Source: JANXQZ01 sp038225555 (GTDB lineage Bacteria > Acidobacteriota > Terriglobia > Bryobacterales > Bryobacteraceae). Taken from it: 64,000 bases of DNA. Of this stretch, positions 33,952 through 51,985 are shown piece after piece. A model generated the notes under the pieces. That model was not told the DNA's origin, did no database searches, and worked only from the letters and a program-made list of their open reading frames with translations. The translations under genes were made by a program, and so were the position numbers. The stretch's first letter is position 1; each line of letters starts with the position of its first letter. The DNA is taken from contig JBBRRB010000006.1 in the NCBI GenBank assembly GCA_038225555.1, positions 124,001 to 188,000 on the forward strand. The letters are read 5' to 3'.

Positions 33952-33976
33952 TGTTACGCTAGTTTGGCTTCTTACA

Positions 33977-38197
<4,221 letters not shown>

Positions 38198-38215
38198 ATA
38201 AGATTCTTTGCTCCT

Positions 38216-42517
<4,302 letters not shown>

Positions 42518-42600
42518 ATCACTCCTAAGGCCGAACGGCTCGCGACACAATTAAAGGATCTTAACATCAAGGGCCGACCCATCAAGTTCAACACCCCAAC

Positions 42601-42649
42601 GCCGGGTTGCCAACCGGCCAGTCAATTGGGTCGCGATGCCGGTCGACCC
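42601..42649 (-). other. Two small hairpins in the rpoB 5' leader
   Basis: Within the 462-bp gap 42518-42979, inverted repeats GCCGG/CCGGC (42601-42605 with 42614-42618) and GGGTCG/CGACCC (42628-42633 with 42644-42649) could fold about 85-130 nt before the rpoB ATG. The gap has no credible gene; a 98-codon frame in it has no ribosome site and no protein-like pattern. Confidence 0.35.
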
Positions 42650-42861
42650 ACAAATTGGGCCGAACCAGGGGTGTTTGCACACTGACGGCGGGAATAAATA
42701 TTCATCCAGGAACGGGAAGGCTGGTTGCCATACACTGGTAGCGATGGAACAATTCGCATGGCAAGGCTTTGCACTGCCTCAGGTGGACAGTACAACATTC
42801 CGCAGGATGGGAGGTTCACAAGAGCAAGAATCCGGGTCGATCTCCGGCAATTAACAGTCCA

Positions 42862-42891
42862 AATATAGCAGACCGATGAGACGGAAGTCAA
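42862..42891 (-). promoter_or_regulatory. Internal promoter candidate for rpoBC
   Basis: On the minus strand TTGACT (42891-42886), an 18-bp spacer and TATATT (42867-42862) preceded by TGC (extended -10) form the best promoter match in the window. It points toward rpoB and implies a leader of about 338 nt. Confidence 0.65.
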
Positions 42892-42979
42892 ATCGGCCAG
42901 AAACTTGCTCGCCAGCACGGAAGTCGCCGACGCAGAACGCCGGGCACCCTGCTGGGCTTGACCCCTGCTCGGTCGAGCG

Positions 42980-43363
42980 TTATTTCACTTCGACAGTGGC
43001 GCCGGCATCGGCGAACTTTTTGCGGATTGTCTCGGCTTCGTCCTTGTTCACGCCTTCTTTGATCGCTTTGGGTGCGCCATCGACGAGGTCCTTGGCTTCC
43101 TTCAAACCCAAGCTGGTGACTTCGCGCACGGCTTTGATAACGTTGATCTTATTCGCGCCTGCGGCGACGAGGATCACGTTAAATTCAGTTTTTTCTTCCA
43201 CCACGGGGGCTGCTGCCGCTGCCGCTCCGCCAGCCGCCGGGGCCGCCGCTGAAGCTGCCGCCGCCGACACGCCCAGCTTCTCCTCAAGCAACTTTACGAG
43301 CTGCGACGCCTCTAGCAGGGTCAGCCCTTGAATCTGTTCCGCAATTGCGTTAATATCCGCCAT
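42980..43363 (-). CDS. rplL: Ribosomal protein L7/L12
   Basis: The flexible stalk protein of the 50S subunit that recruits GTPase factors, 127 residues. The N-terminal dimerisation domain (ADINAIAEQIQGLTLLEASQLV) is followed by an Ala/Gly/Pro-rich hinge (about 38-55) and the globular C-terminal domain with FNVILVAAGANKINVIKAVR and GLKEAKDLVDGAPKAIKEG. Multiple copies bind L10, encoded 18 bp upstream. The gap to rpoB (462 bp) is longer than usual. Confidence 0.98.
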   Translation of the reverse strand: MADINAIAEQIQGLTLLEASQLVKLLEEKLGVSAAAASAAAPAAGGAAAAAAPVVEEKTEFNVILVAAGANKINVIKAVREVTSLGLKEAKDLVDGAPKAIKEGVNKDEAETIRKKFADAGATVEVK

Positions 43364-43381
43364 TTCCCTATCTGCTCCTAT

Positions 43382-43909
43382 TTATTGTGAGAACTTGTTT
43401 TCTTTTACGGCCTGATCGACAACCACTGCCAAATTGCGCCCTACTCCGCCCACGGCGGTGACTAAACGCTGCGCAGAAGCCTGAATCAGGAATAAGACTT
43501 TTGCCAGAATTACTTCGCGCGGAGGCATGGAGGCGAGATCGTGGATCGCCTTGATGTCGATCACGCGGCCTTCCACCATTCCGGCTTTGAAAGTAAACGC
43601 AGGCACGGACTTGGCGTAGGCCGTCAGCGCTTTCGCCAGCGCCACGGGGTCCTTGGAGGTGTAGGCCAGCGAGGTCATGCCCGCCAAGCCCTTCATCAGG
43701 CTCTCGGCCGCAGTACCTTCGGAAGCTTTCTCCGCCAAATTGTTTTTAACAACTTTGTAATCGCCGCCCGCGCCCTTGATCGCCTTGCGTAGGTTGTAGT
43801 CCTGCAGCACGGTCATCTTCTCGTAGCCCGTCACGAAGATATTGTTCGCGGCCTCAAACTGCTTTTTCAGCGTTTCTAAATCTTTTGCTTTGTCAGACTT
43901 CTTCTTCAT
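43382..43909 (-). CDS. rplJ: Ribosomal protein L10
   Basis: A 175-residue base of the ribosomal stalk. The N-terminal RNA-binding domain (about 1-130) has VTGYEKMTVLQDYNLRKAIK and KVVKNNLAEKA; the C-terminal helix that binds L7/L12 dimers follows. In many bacteria L10 represses its own mRNA by binding the leader; the rplA-rplJ gap here is only 24 bp, so any such leader would have to lie within that gap or inside rplA. It is between rplA and rplL. Confidence 0.97.
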   Translation of the reverse strand: MKKKSDKAKDLETLKKQFEAANNIFVTGYEKMTVLQDYNLRKAIKGAGGDYKVVKNNLAEKASEGTAAESLMKGLAGMTSLAYTSKDPVALAKALTAYAKSVPAFTFKAGMVEGRVIDIKAIHDLASMPPREVILAKVLFLIQASAQRLVTAVGGVGRNLAVVVDQAVKENKFSQ

Positions 43910-43933
43910 GAGATTCCTTCGGCGTCTGGAGAG

Positions 43934-44638
43934 CTAAACCTGTTTGGCGTTGAAAATAGCCGTGTCCAGGTGAATTCCAGGACCCATGGTAGAGCACAGC
44001 GTGACACTTTGAATATATTTGCCTTTGGCGGCTGAAGGCTTGGCACGGATCACAGCTTGGATTAAAGCGTTGGCATTTTCCAGGAGCTTGCCCGTCTCGA
44101 AGCTGACCTTGCCAACCGGGGCATGGATCACGCCGGTTTTATCTACGCGGAACTCCACTTTGCCAGCCTTGATCTCTTGAATGGCTTTGGCCACGTCCTG
44201 AGTCACAGTGCCCGTCTTCGGATTGGGCATGAGGCCGCGCGGTCCCAGCACCTTGCCAAGCTTGCCAACCGAGCGCATCATATCAGGAGTCGCAATGACT
44301 GCGTCGTAGTCGATCCAGCCTTCGGACTGGATTTTGTTCACGATTTCATCACCACCGACAATGTCCGCACCCGCCTCGCGAGCTTCGCGCTGCTTGTCCC
44401 CGGAAGCGATCACGAGCACTTTCTTGGATTTGCCTAAGCCGTTGGGCAGAACAACGGTGCCGCGGACCATTTGATCGGCATGCTTGGGATCCACGCCAAG
44501 GCGCATGTGAATTTCCAGCGTTTCGTCAAATTTAGCGAATTTGATTTTTTGGGCTAGTGGAACTGCATCGCCCAGAGTGTATGGGCGGGTTTCGACTTGC
44601 TTGGAAGCTGCGGCGAACTTCTTGCCGATTTTGGGCAT
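43934..44638 (-). CDS. rplA: Ribosomal protein L1
   Basis: A 234-residue two-domain protein of the L1 stalk that helps release E-site tRNA. Family segments are visible: FDETLEIHMRLGVDPKHADQ, VRGTVVLPNGLGKSKKVLV, GLMPNPKTGTVTQDVAKAI and SVTLCSTMGPGIHLD. An AGGAGT site lies just before ATG 44638. It is first in rplA-rplJ-rplL-rpoB-rpoC. Usually rplK lies directly upstream, often with nusG and secE; here a regulator gene does instead. L1 autoregulates in many bacteria, and its target could be the roughly 80-nt leader here. Confidence 0.98.
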   Translation of the reverse strand: MPKIGKKFAAASKQVETRPYTLGDAVPLAQKIKFAKFDETLEIHMRLGVDPKHADQMVRGTVVLPNGLGKSKKVLVIASGDKQREAREAGADIVGGDEIVNKIQSEGWIDYDAVIATPDMMRSVGKLGKVLGPRGLMPNPKTGTVTQDVAKAIQEIKAGKVEFRVDKTGVIHAPVGKVSFETGKLLENANALIQAVIRAKPSAAKGKYIQSVTLCSTMGPGIHLDTAIFNAKQV

Positions 44639-44725
44639 TACTCCTCATTGGTGCAGACGGCGAAAGTGCAATACAATTTCGCCTCCCACTGAGCTTTTTA
44701 AATTTAGCGTTGTGACGCTCTTAGT

Positions 44726-44755
44726 AGAGTAGCAGACGATGGCCGGATTTGTAAA
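44726..44755 (-). promoter_or_regulatory. Promoter candidate for the rplA operon
   Basis: On the minus strand TTTACA (44755-44750), an 18-bp spacer and TACTCT (44731-44726) with an upstream TGC (extended -10) point at rplA. The predicted leader of about 80 nt contains an AGCGT/ACGCT inverted repeat at 44706-44719. Confidence 0.5.
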
Positions 44756-44779
44756 GTCCGGGTGCGATCTCAAAGCGAT

Positions 44780-45610
44780 CTAGACACCGCGAGCAAAAGT
44801 GCCCGACTTCCTCCAGTAATTCTCGAACAGACCTTTCATTGCCTCTCCCATTCCTCCATGTTCGTACACCACTGCAGTCCAGGTCGGCTTGGTGATCACC
44901 GGATCGAGCAGCGCCAGCATGCCCCGCAGGCCGTCGAAGATCGCCAGCTTCATCGGCAGCGATTCCGCCTGGCGGATTTCCACACCAGACACCGCGTAAT
45001 CCTCCAGCCGCCTCTGATGCAGCCCATCCAGCGTTCCCGATTCAATCAGCAGTCGGCAGACAACGCCTCTCGCGCGAGCCTGCTTCACCAGCTTTTCGTC
45101 GAGCGGGTCGACGGCATAAGGAGGGCGTGAGAATTCCAGATACTCAAGCCGGACATCGGACAGCATCTGGCGGTAATGAACCCCGGTCTGTCCCGGCTCG
45201 TTGACGATTCGCAGGTAATCAAGCGTCCCCCGGCCTCCCTGCCCTTCCGCGTAAGCCGACGCGAGATCGTCCACCAAACCCTCCGCCGACCGGCTCTGAT
45301 CCTTCAATTCCTGCTGCATCGCCTGAGACCGGCGCGATAAGTAGCTGGGGATCGCAATGGTCGGTTCCACCGCCGAAAAGAGTTTGGTCTTCTCTTGAAC
45401 GACTTGGGCGAACCCCTTCTCCACCAAGCTGTGAAGCACTTCGTAAATTTTTTGCCTCGGCACGTGTGAACGCGCCGCCAGCTCCAGAGCCTTGAAGCGT
45501 TGGTGACCAATCAATACAAGGTACGAGCGAGCCTCGTACGCGTTGAGTCCCAGCCCTTGAAGCCGGCGCCAAAATCGCTGAAAATCCATCTCGGGCAGTT
45601 CTTTGGTCAT
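44780..45610 (-). CDS. TrmB-family transcriptional regulator
   Basis: A 276-residue regulator. Residues about 10-85 form the TrmB winged helix (LQGLGLNAYEARSYLVLIGH, RSHVPRQKIYEVLHSLVEKGF). A helical linker (about 95-130) precedes a phospholipase-D-like C-terminal domain (YRQMLSDVRLEYLEFSRPP, RARGVVCRLLIESGTL, ESLPMKLAIFDGLRGMLAL). TrmB proteins are best known as sugar-responsive regulators in archaea; bacterial members are less studied. Met1 is used, with Met8 as an alternative. It is divergent from the MoxR/VWA genes with 87 bp between, so it may control them. Confidence 0.85.
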   Translation of the reverse strand: MTKELPEMDFQRFWRRLQGLGLNAYEARSYLVLIGHQRFKALELAARSHVPRQKIYEVLHSLVEKGFAQVVQEKTKLFSAVEPTIAIPSYLSRRSQAMQQELKDQSRSAEGLVDDLASAYAEGQGGRGTLDYLRIVNEPGQTGVHYRQMLSDVRLEYLEFSRPPYAVDPLDEKLVKQARARGVVCRLLIESGTLDGLHQRRLEDYAVSGVEIRQAESLPMKLAIFDGLRGMLALLDPVITKPTWTAVVYEHGGMGEAMKGLFENYWRKSGTFARGV

Positions 45611-45652
45611 CGTAAGTGATAGAGCATATCAAATGGACCGGGCCAGTTTGTC

Positions 45653-45661
45653 TGTTAGAAT
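45653..45661 (+). promoter_or_regulatory. Extended -10 candidate for the MoxR/VWA pair
   Basis: TGTTAGAAT (TGnTAnnnT) lies 36 nt before ATG 45698 within the 87-bp divergent gap shared with the TrmB-type regulator. On the other strand TATGCT at 45628-45623 could serve the regulator. Confidence 0.4.
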
Positions 45662-45697
45662 CGCCAATAGACCATACATCCTGGACAGATTTGCACC

Positions 45698-47197
<1,500 letters not shown>

Positions 47198-47205
47198 GGC
47201 GTGCC

Positions 47206-48426
47206 ATGAAATCCATCCGATACTCGAAATACACGGGAGACGACCTCGGCCTGAGCGCCGAAGACCTCCTAAAAGCTCTCTCGGATTTCTTTTTGGAAAG
47301 CGGCTTTCAGAATCAATACTACGGGTTCAGCGAGTGGAACCAGAACACGCTCGAGGACCTCAAGAGAGCTCTTCAGCACGCGCTCGAGCAGAGCGATCTG
47401 TTCGATCCCGAGCAGGCGGAGCGCATTCAGAAAACGCTGGAGGCGATGTCGCCTGAAGAGGTCGACCGGCTGATCGAGAAGCTGGTTCAGAAGCTCGTCG
47501 ATGAGGGTTACATCACGATGCAGCCCAATGGTCCTGGCGGCGAGGGAGATGCGGACCGTCAGGTAAAGGTCGAGGTCACCGACAAATCCATTGACCTGCT
47601 TGGCTTCAAGACGCTAAAGGATCTTCTTGGCTCGCTGGGCAAGTCGAGTTTCGGATCGCACGATACGCGAGACTTGGCGACTGGTGTTGAAACCAGCGGG
47701 GGAGCCAAACAGTACGAGTTCGGCGACACCATGAATCTCGACATCAGCGCGACGCTTTTTTCCGCGGTCCAACGCGAAGGCCTGCAGGTTCCGATCAACC
47801 TGGAATACGGCGATCTGCACGTTCACCAGTCGGAGTATCAGAGTTCCTGCGCCACCGTGCTGATGCTGGATTGCAGTCATAGCATGATTCTTTACGGCGA
47901 GGATCGGTTCACGCCGGCGAAGAAGGTGGCTCTCGCGCTGGCGCATCTGATTCGGACCCAGTATCCGGGCGATAGCCTGCGCTGCGTCTTGTTTCACGAT
48001 AGCGCCGAGGAGCTTCGGGTGTCCGAGCTGGCGCGGGTGCAAGTGGGTCCGTACTATACGAACACGCGCGACGGCTTGATTCTGGCGCAGCGAATTCTGA
48101 ACCAGGAAAAGAAGGACATGAAGCAGATCATTATGATCACCGACGGCAAGCCTTCAGCCCTTACCTTGGAGGACGGTCGGATTTACAAGAATGCTTTTGG
48201 ACTCGATCCACTGGTGATTGGCAAGACGCTGGAAGAGGTGAGCCGCTGCAAAAGGCAAGGCATCCTGATCAACACCTTCATGCTGGCGAGCGAGTATGGT
48301 TTGGTTAATTTCGTTCAGAAGGTTACGGAGCTTTGTCGAGGGAAAGCCTATTTCACCACTCCTTACAATTTAGGCGAGTATCTGTTGATGGATTACATGA
48401 ATCGAAAAACGCGTACGATCCACTAG
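47206..48426 (+). CDS. VWA-domain partner of the MoxR-like ATPase
   Basis: A 406-residue protein. The N-terminal half is helical and acidic (LSAEDLLKALSDFFLESGF, LEAMSPEEVDRLIEKLVQKL). The C-terminal half is a von Willebrand A domain whose metal-ion site is intact: Asp222-x-Ser224-x-Ser226 (MLDCSHSM), a downstream Thr in YTNTRDGL, and Asp in MITDGKPSA. No signal peptide or membrane span is seen, so it is cytoplasmic. AAA+/VWA pairs act on protein complexes, for example in cobalt or magnesium chelation and Rubisco activation. It starts 8 bp after the ATPase gene. Confidence 0.85.
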   Translation: MKSIRYSKYTGDDLGLSAEDLLKALSDFFLESGFQNQYYGFSEWNQNTLEDLKRALQHALEQSDLFDPEQAERIQKTLEAMSPEEVDRLIEKLVQKLVDEGYITMQPNGPGGEGDADRQVKVEVTDKSIDLLGFKTLKDLLGSLGKSSFGSHDTRDLATGVETSGGAKQYEFGDTMNLDISATLFSAVQREGLQVPINLEYGDLHVHQSEYQSSCATVLMLDCSHSMILYGEDRFTPAKKVALALAHLIRTQYPGDSLRCVLFHDSAEELRVSELARVQVGPYYTNTRDGLILAQRILNQEKKDMKQIIMITDGKPSALTLEDGRIYKNAFGLDPLVIGKTLEEVSRCKRQGILINTFMLASEYGLVNFVQKVTELCRGKAYFTTPYNLGEYLLMDYMNRKTRTIH

Positions 48427-48430
48427 CTGT

Positions 48431-50806
48431 CTACTGGAAATTCCGCAAGGAAGCAATCGGATCGATCCGGGTCACGCGCCGCGCTGGGATCCAAGCCGCG
48501 ATGAGAGCCACCGTCCCGAGAATCAAGGGAGCCGCTATGAATACTCGGGCGTCCCATGGCTTTACCCCATAGATTAGACTCACCATAAGCCGCGTTAGAG
48601 CAAGCGACGCGATAATCCCGATCAGCATGCCTGCGGCGACCAAACGCATTCCTTGAGAGATCATGGCGTTCTGCAGCGCACGCCCGTCGGCTCCGAGCGC
48701 CATGCGAATTCCCAACTCACGGGTTCGATGCTGCACCGAATGCGCCTGCAGTCCGTAGATGCCAATCGCAGCGAGGAGCACGGCTGAAATGCCGAACAAG
48801 ACTAGTAGTAAAGTGTTGAAGGCTTCCTGCGCAGTGGATCGCACCAGCACCTCGTCCATGCTTTGCAGATGTTCGGCGGGCAGACCTGTTGCTATCAGCA
48901 GCTCCGTCTTGATCGCGGATTGCAGATCGGACGAGTCGCTGCGCGTGCGCACCACCCAGATCAAGGGCAGGCTGCGGGAATTCAGGAGGGTCAGTTTGTC
49001 GGGGACTTGCGAGACCGGAACGTAGACCATCGGCCTGGGATCGCTATTAAGCCCGGCATCCCGTACGTCGCCGACCACGCCGATGATCTGACGGGCTGGT
49101 TCTTCGAATGCGGATCCTTTGCCGATGAGGATGCGCTGTCCAATCGGATCGCGATTATGGAAAAATCTCTTGACCAAAGCAGTGTTCGCGATCACCACGG
49201 GCGCGGGCTCTTGGGAAGAGAAGCGGCGGCCTCTTCGCAGCGGAATCCTGAAAACGTCGAAGTATCCGGGGGCGATGCTGGTCCAGCCAATGATCGTTGG
49301 CACATCCGATGGTTCCTTTCCAAGAATCGTAAGGCCCAAGTTGAAGCTGCCCTCGAGCGGCATGCAGCAGGTGGTTCCGACCGCGACAACGCCGGGCATG
49401 GAACTAATCCGATCGATTCCGGCGCTTACCATTTGAGCTACACCGGCAGTTCGCTCGAAGCGCGGTCCGGAGTAGGCCATCAGCATGGTGACGACGTGAT
49501 GTGTGTCGAAGCCGGGGTTCACTGCTCGCAAGGAGACGAAACTGCGAATCAGCAGAGACGCTCCGATCAGCAAAACGATGGCCAGTGCAACCTCCGCCAC
49601 CACCAGAATGGAGCGCACGCCACTCTGGCGAAAGTCACCGGTCGCGCCCAGAGCCGGGATGAGTCCAAACAGGATTCCAGTTCCAAGCGAAATGAAAGCG
49701 ACGAAGAGGCACACGCGCCAATCGAAGGAAAGGCTTGCAATTCGCGGAATGTCTGCGGGACTGAATGTGAGCAGCACCCGAAGGCCGATAATGCCAAGGA
49801 CGAGTCCGGCCGCACCTCCGACCAATGACAGGACCACGTTCTCTGCAAGCAATTGGCGGATCAGTTGAGAACGGCTGGCCCCCAGCGCCGCTCGAATCGC
49901 CATCTCTCTCTTCCGGCCAGTGGCACGGACCAGTTGCAGATTCGCAACGTTCGCGCATGCGATTAACAACACAAAGCCGACCGCCCCTGCCAGGATCAGA
50001 AGCGAGGATCGAATATCGACTACGAACGCGTCTGGCATCGTTTGAAGCGAGAATCCCTGGGGACGCATCGCAGCCTGAGCCGGATACAAGCGCTGGAACG
50101 TGTTGGCGGTAAGCGTCAGCCGCGTCTTCGCCACGTCGAGCGAAACTCCGGGTTTGAGCCGGGCCGCGGCGACGAAGAATTGGGCATGATCGGTGCCTTG
50201 CGGCTCCAATTGAAGCGGGATCCAAACGTCGGGAGTTGGATAGAATTCGAACCCAGTCTTGATGATTCCAACTACGGCGTGCGGCTCGCCGCCAAGCTGG
50301 ATGGTCTTGCCAACAATGCCGGGATCGCCTCCATACCTGCGGCGCCAGAGGCGCTCAGCCAGCACAACGACGCGAGGTCCGTGGGGCTGGTCCTCAGCGG
50401 GAGTGAAGGTTCGGCCGCGTTCGACGGGTGCGCCGAAGAGGCGGAAGTAGTTCGCGGTTACGTGCAGTCCCCTGATCTGTTCAGGCTCATCCCCGCCGGT
50501 AAGGTTGATAGCGGACCCGCCGCCGCTATAACCGGTGACGTCATCGAATAGGTCGGTCTCGCCCCGCCACAGATTAAATAGAGCAACCGAGGCCGAGGGT
50601 GATGAACCGCTGGGGGAAGTGAGCACGAAGCGAACGATTCGATCCGGATCGGGATAGCCGAGAGGCGTCAGAAATACGGTATTGAATACGGAGAAGATGG
50701 CAGTGTTCGCGCCGATCCCCAGTGCAAGGGTCGCGATGGCGGCGATGCTGAATCCAGGGTTCTTCAGCAGTCCACGGGAGGCGTGGCGTAAATCATACGT
50801 AAACAT
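48431..50806 (-). CDS. ADOP-type duplicated MacB/FtsX permease
   Basis: A 791-residue orphan permease with the acidobacterial duplicated layout. A first MacB_PCD/FtsX unit starts YDLRHASRGLLKNPGFSIAA (helix, then FTPAEDQPHGPRVVVL-type periplasmic domain), with three helices at about 270-400. A second periplasmic domain and a second FtsX block follow (about 665-791), ending GSLIAAWIPARRVTRIDPI-like. No ATPase gene adjoins it, which is normal for this family. Members are very numerous in Solibacter-like genomes and probably move small molecules or lipids. Sequence does not reveal the cargo. Confidence 0.87.
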   Translation of the reverse strand: MFTYDLRHASRGLLKNPGFSIAAIATLALGIGANTAIFSVFNTVFLTPLGYPDPDRIVRFVLTSPSGSSPSASVALFNLWRGETDLFDDVTGYSGGGSAINLTGGDEPEQIRGLHVTANYFRLFGAPVERGRTFTPAEDQPHGPRVVVLAERLWRRRYGGDPGIVGKTIQLGGEPHAVVGIIKTGFEFYPTPDVWIPLQLEPQGTDHAQFFVAAARLKPGVSLDVAKTRLTLTANTFQRLYPAQAAMRPQGFSLQTMPDAFVVDIRSSLLILAGAVGFVLLIACANVANLQLVRATGRKREMAIRAALGASRSQLIRQLLAENVVLSLVGGAAGLVLGIIGLRVLLTFSPADIPRIASLSFDWRVCLFVAFISLGTGILFGLIPALGATGDFRQSGVRSILVVAEVALAIVLLIGASLLIRSFVSLRAVNPGFDTHHVVTMLMAYSGPRFERTAGVAQMVSAGIDRISSMPGVVAVGTTCCMPLEGSFNLGLTILGKEPSDVPTIIGWTSIAPGYFDVFRIPLRRGRRFSSQEPAPVVIANTALVKRFFHNRDPIGQRILIGKGSAFEEPARQIIGVVGDVRDAGLNSDPRPMVYVPVSQVPDKLTLLNSRSLPLIWVVRTRSDSSDLQSAIKTELLIATGLPAEHLQSMDEVLVRSTAQEAFNTLLLVLFGISAVLLAAIGIYGLQAHSVQHRTRELGIRMALGADGRALQNAMISQGMRLVAAGMLIGIIASLALTRLMVSLIYGVKPWDARVFIAAPLILGTVALIAAWIPARRVTRIDPIASLRNFQ

Positions 50807-50812
50807 GGACGG

Positions 50813-51970
50813 TCAGATTCGCAGGAACAGCTTGCGGCGGTACATCCACCACAAGATGAACCAATAGGCGAGAAGCACGGCTATGCCTTGCATCAGAGGA
50901 TCTAGTTCCTTGCCAAGGAATTGAAATACGTTCGGCCCGAAGTGGATGTGGAATGAACTGGCGATGAAAGTCTCGAACAAGTGAGCGATCAAGTAGGCCG
51001 CGATCGAGTTCATGCCAATCACTACCAGAGGGAAGGCCCACTTCCTGTATCCCTGCACCTCGATGATCCAAAGAAAGACGGCCAGCAGCAGAAAGCACGC
51101 GCCTCCGCTGAAGAGGGTCCAGCTGGGAGTCCAGATGCGTTTCACAACCGGACAGATGCCGGAGAAGTGCAGGAGCAATCCTGCGGCGATTCCGATCGCA
51201 GCGGCAATTAAGAGGCGTCTAGTAGGTATGCGGGGCGCGTCGGCTCGGAGCCAGCGGCCTGCGGCTAGTCCGAGGATCATGGTTCCGAGAGTCGGGATAA
51301 AGCTAAGAGTTAAGTAGCCGCCTCCATTCACGACGAAAGGACTGGTTCTTGGAAAAAGGTTCAAGAACCATTGATCAAACGCGGTTCCCAGATTATTGTT
51401 CTTGTTCCAGTGGCCCGCGAAGCCGGTAAAGTTGTGCTGCCAATTCGGGTCAGGCGCTGGACCAGCAGGGTAGAAAGCCCACGCCAGCCAATAGCCCACG
51501 AGAATGACGGCGAGAGCTATCCATTGCCAGCGCGCCGGCCGGAAGCCTAGCAGGAACAGGAACGGATACCCAAGGCCTATTTGCGTCAGCGTGTCTTCAA
51601 ACGTGAAATTTGTTTGCTGTGCATGAGTAGAACGGAGGAAGATGCCCAGCGCGATGAGGATCAGGGATCGCCAGAGGGCATGCGCGAATAAACTGCTGAA
51701 GGTCTTGCCCTTGGCAAGGCGGCTTGCGATGGAGAACGGAAGCGCTACGCCCACCAGGAACGAAAAGGATGGCTGAATCAGGTCGTGCAGGGAACAACCG
51801 GCCCACTGCACGTGGCTTTGATTATAGGAGAGGGCGCTCCAGATCCAGTTGCCTGGAAAATTGCGGGCCACCCGTGAAAATTGGAGGACCTCGGCCATCA
51901 TCAGGAGCATCACGAAGCCGCGGTATGCATCGAGCGCGGTGTTGCGGATAACGGGCTTGATCGCGATCAT
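50813..51970 (-). CDS. DUF5009/HGSNAT-like membrane acyltransferase
   Basis: A 385-residue protein with about ten membrane helices. The N-terminus has RNTALDAYRGFVMLLMM and QPSFSFLVGVALPFS, the pattern of DUF5009 proteins related to heparan-alpha-glucosaminide N-acetyltransferase. These transfer acetyl groups across a membrane to amino sugars. A His is kept in the HVQWAGCSLHDLIQPS loop. It sits 6 bp upstream of the ADOP permease and 15 bp downstream of the Nramp-like gene on the same strand. The acetyl acceptor is unknown. Confidence 0.8.
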   Translation of the reverse strand: MIAIKPVIRNTALDAYRGFVMLLMMAEVLQFSRVARNFPGNWIWSALSYNQSHVQWAGCSLHDLIQPSFSFLVGVALPFSIASRLAKGKTFSSLFAHALWRSLILIALGIFLRSTHAQQTNFTFEDTLTQIGLGYPFLFLLGFRPARWQWIALAVILVGYWLAWAFYPAGPAPDPNWQHNFTGFAGHWNKNNNLGTAFDQWFLNLFPRTSPFVVNGGGYLTLSFIPTLGTMILGLAAGRWLRADAPRIPTRRLLIAAAIGIAAGLLLHFSGICPVVKRIWTPSWTLFSGGACFLLLAVFLWIIEVQGYRKWAFPLVVIGMNSIAAYLIAHLFETFIASSFHIHFGPNVFQFLGKELDPLMQGIAVLLAYWFILWWMYRRKLFLRI

Positions 51971-51985
51971 TTTGCCAAGTGACGG

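Noticed and set aside
42622..42918. 98-codon minus-strand frame in the rplL-rpoB gap
   Set aside because: No ribosome site, cysteine- and arginine-scattered composition, and the rpoB promoter candidate lies inside it; better read as untranslated leader.
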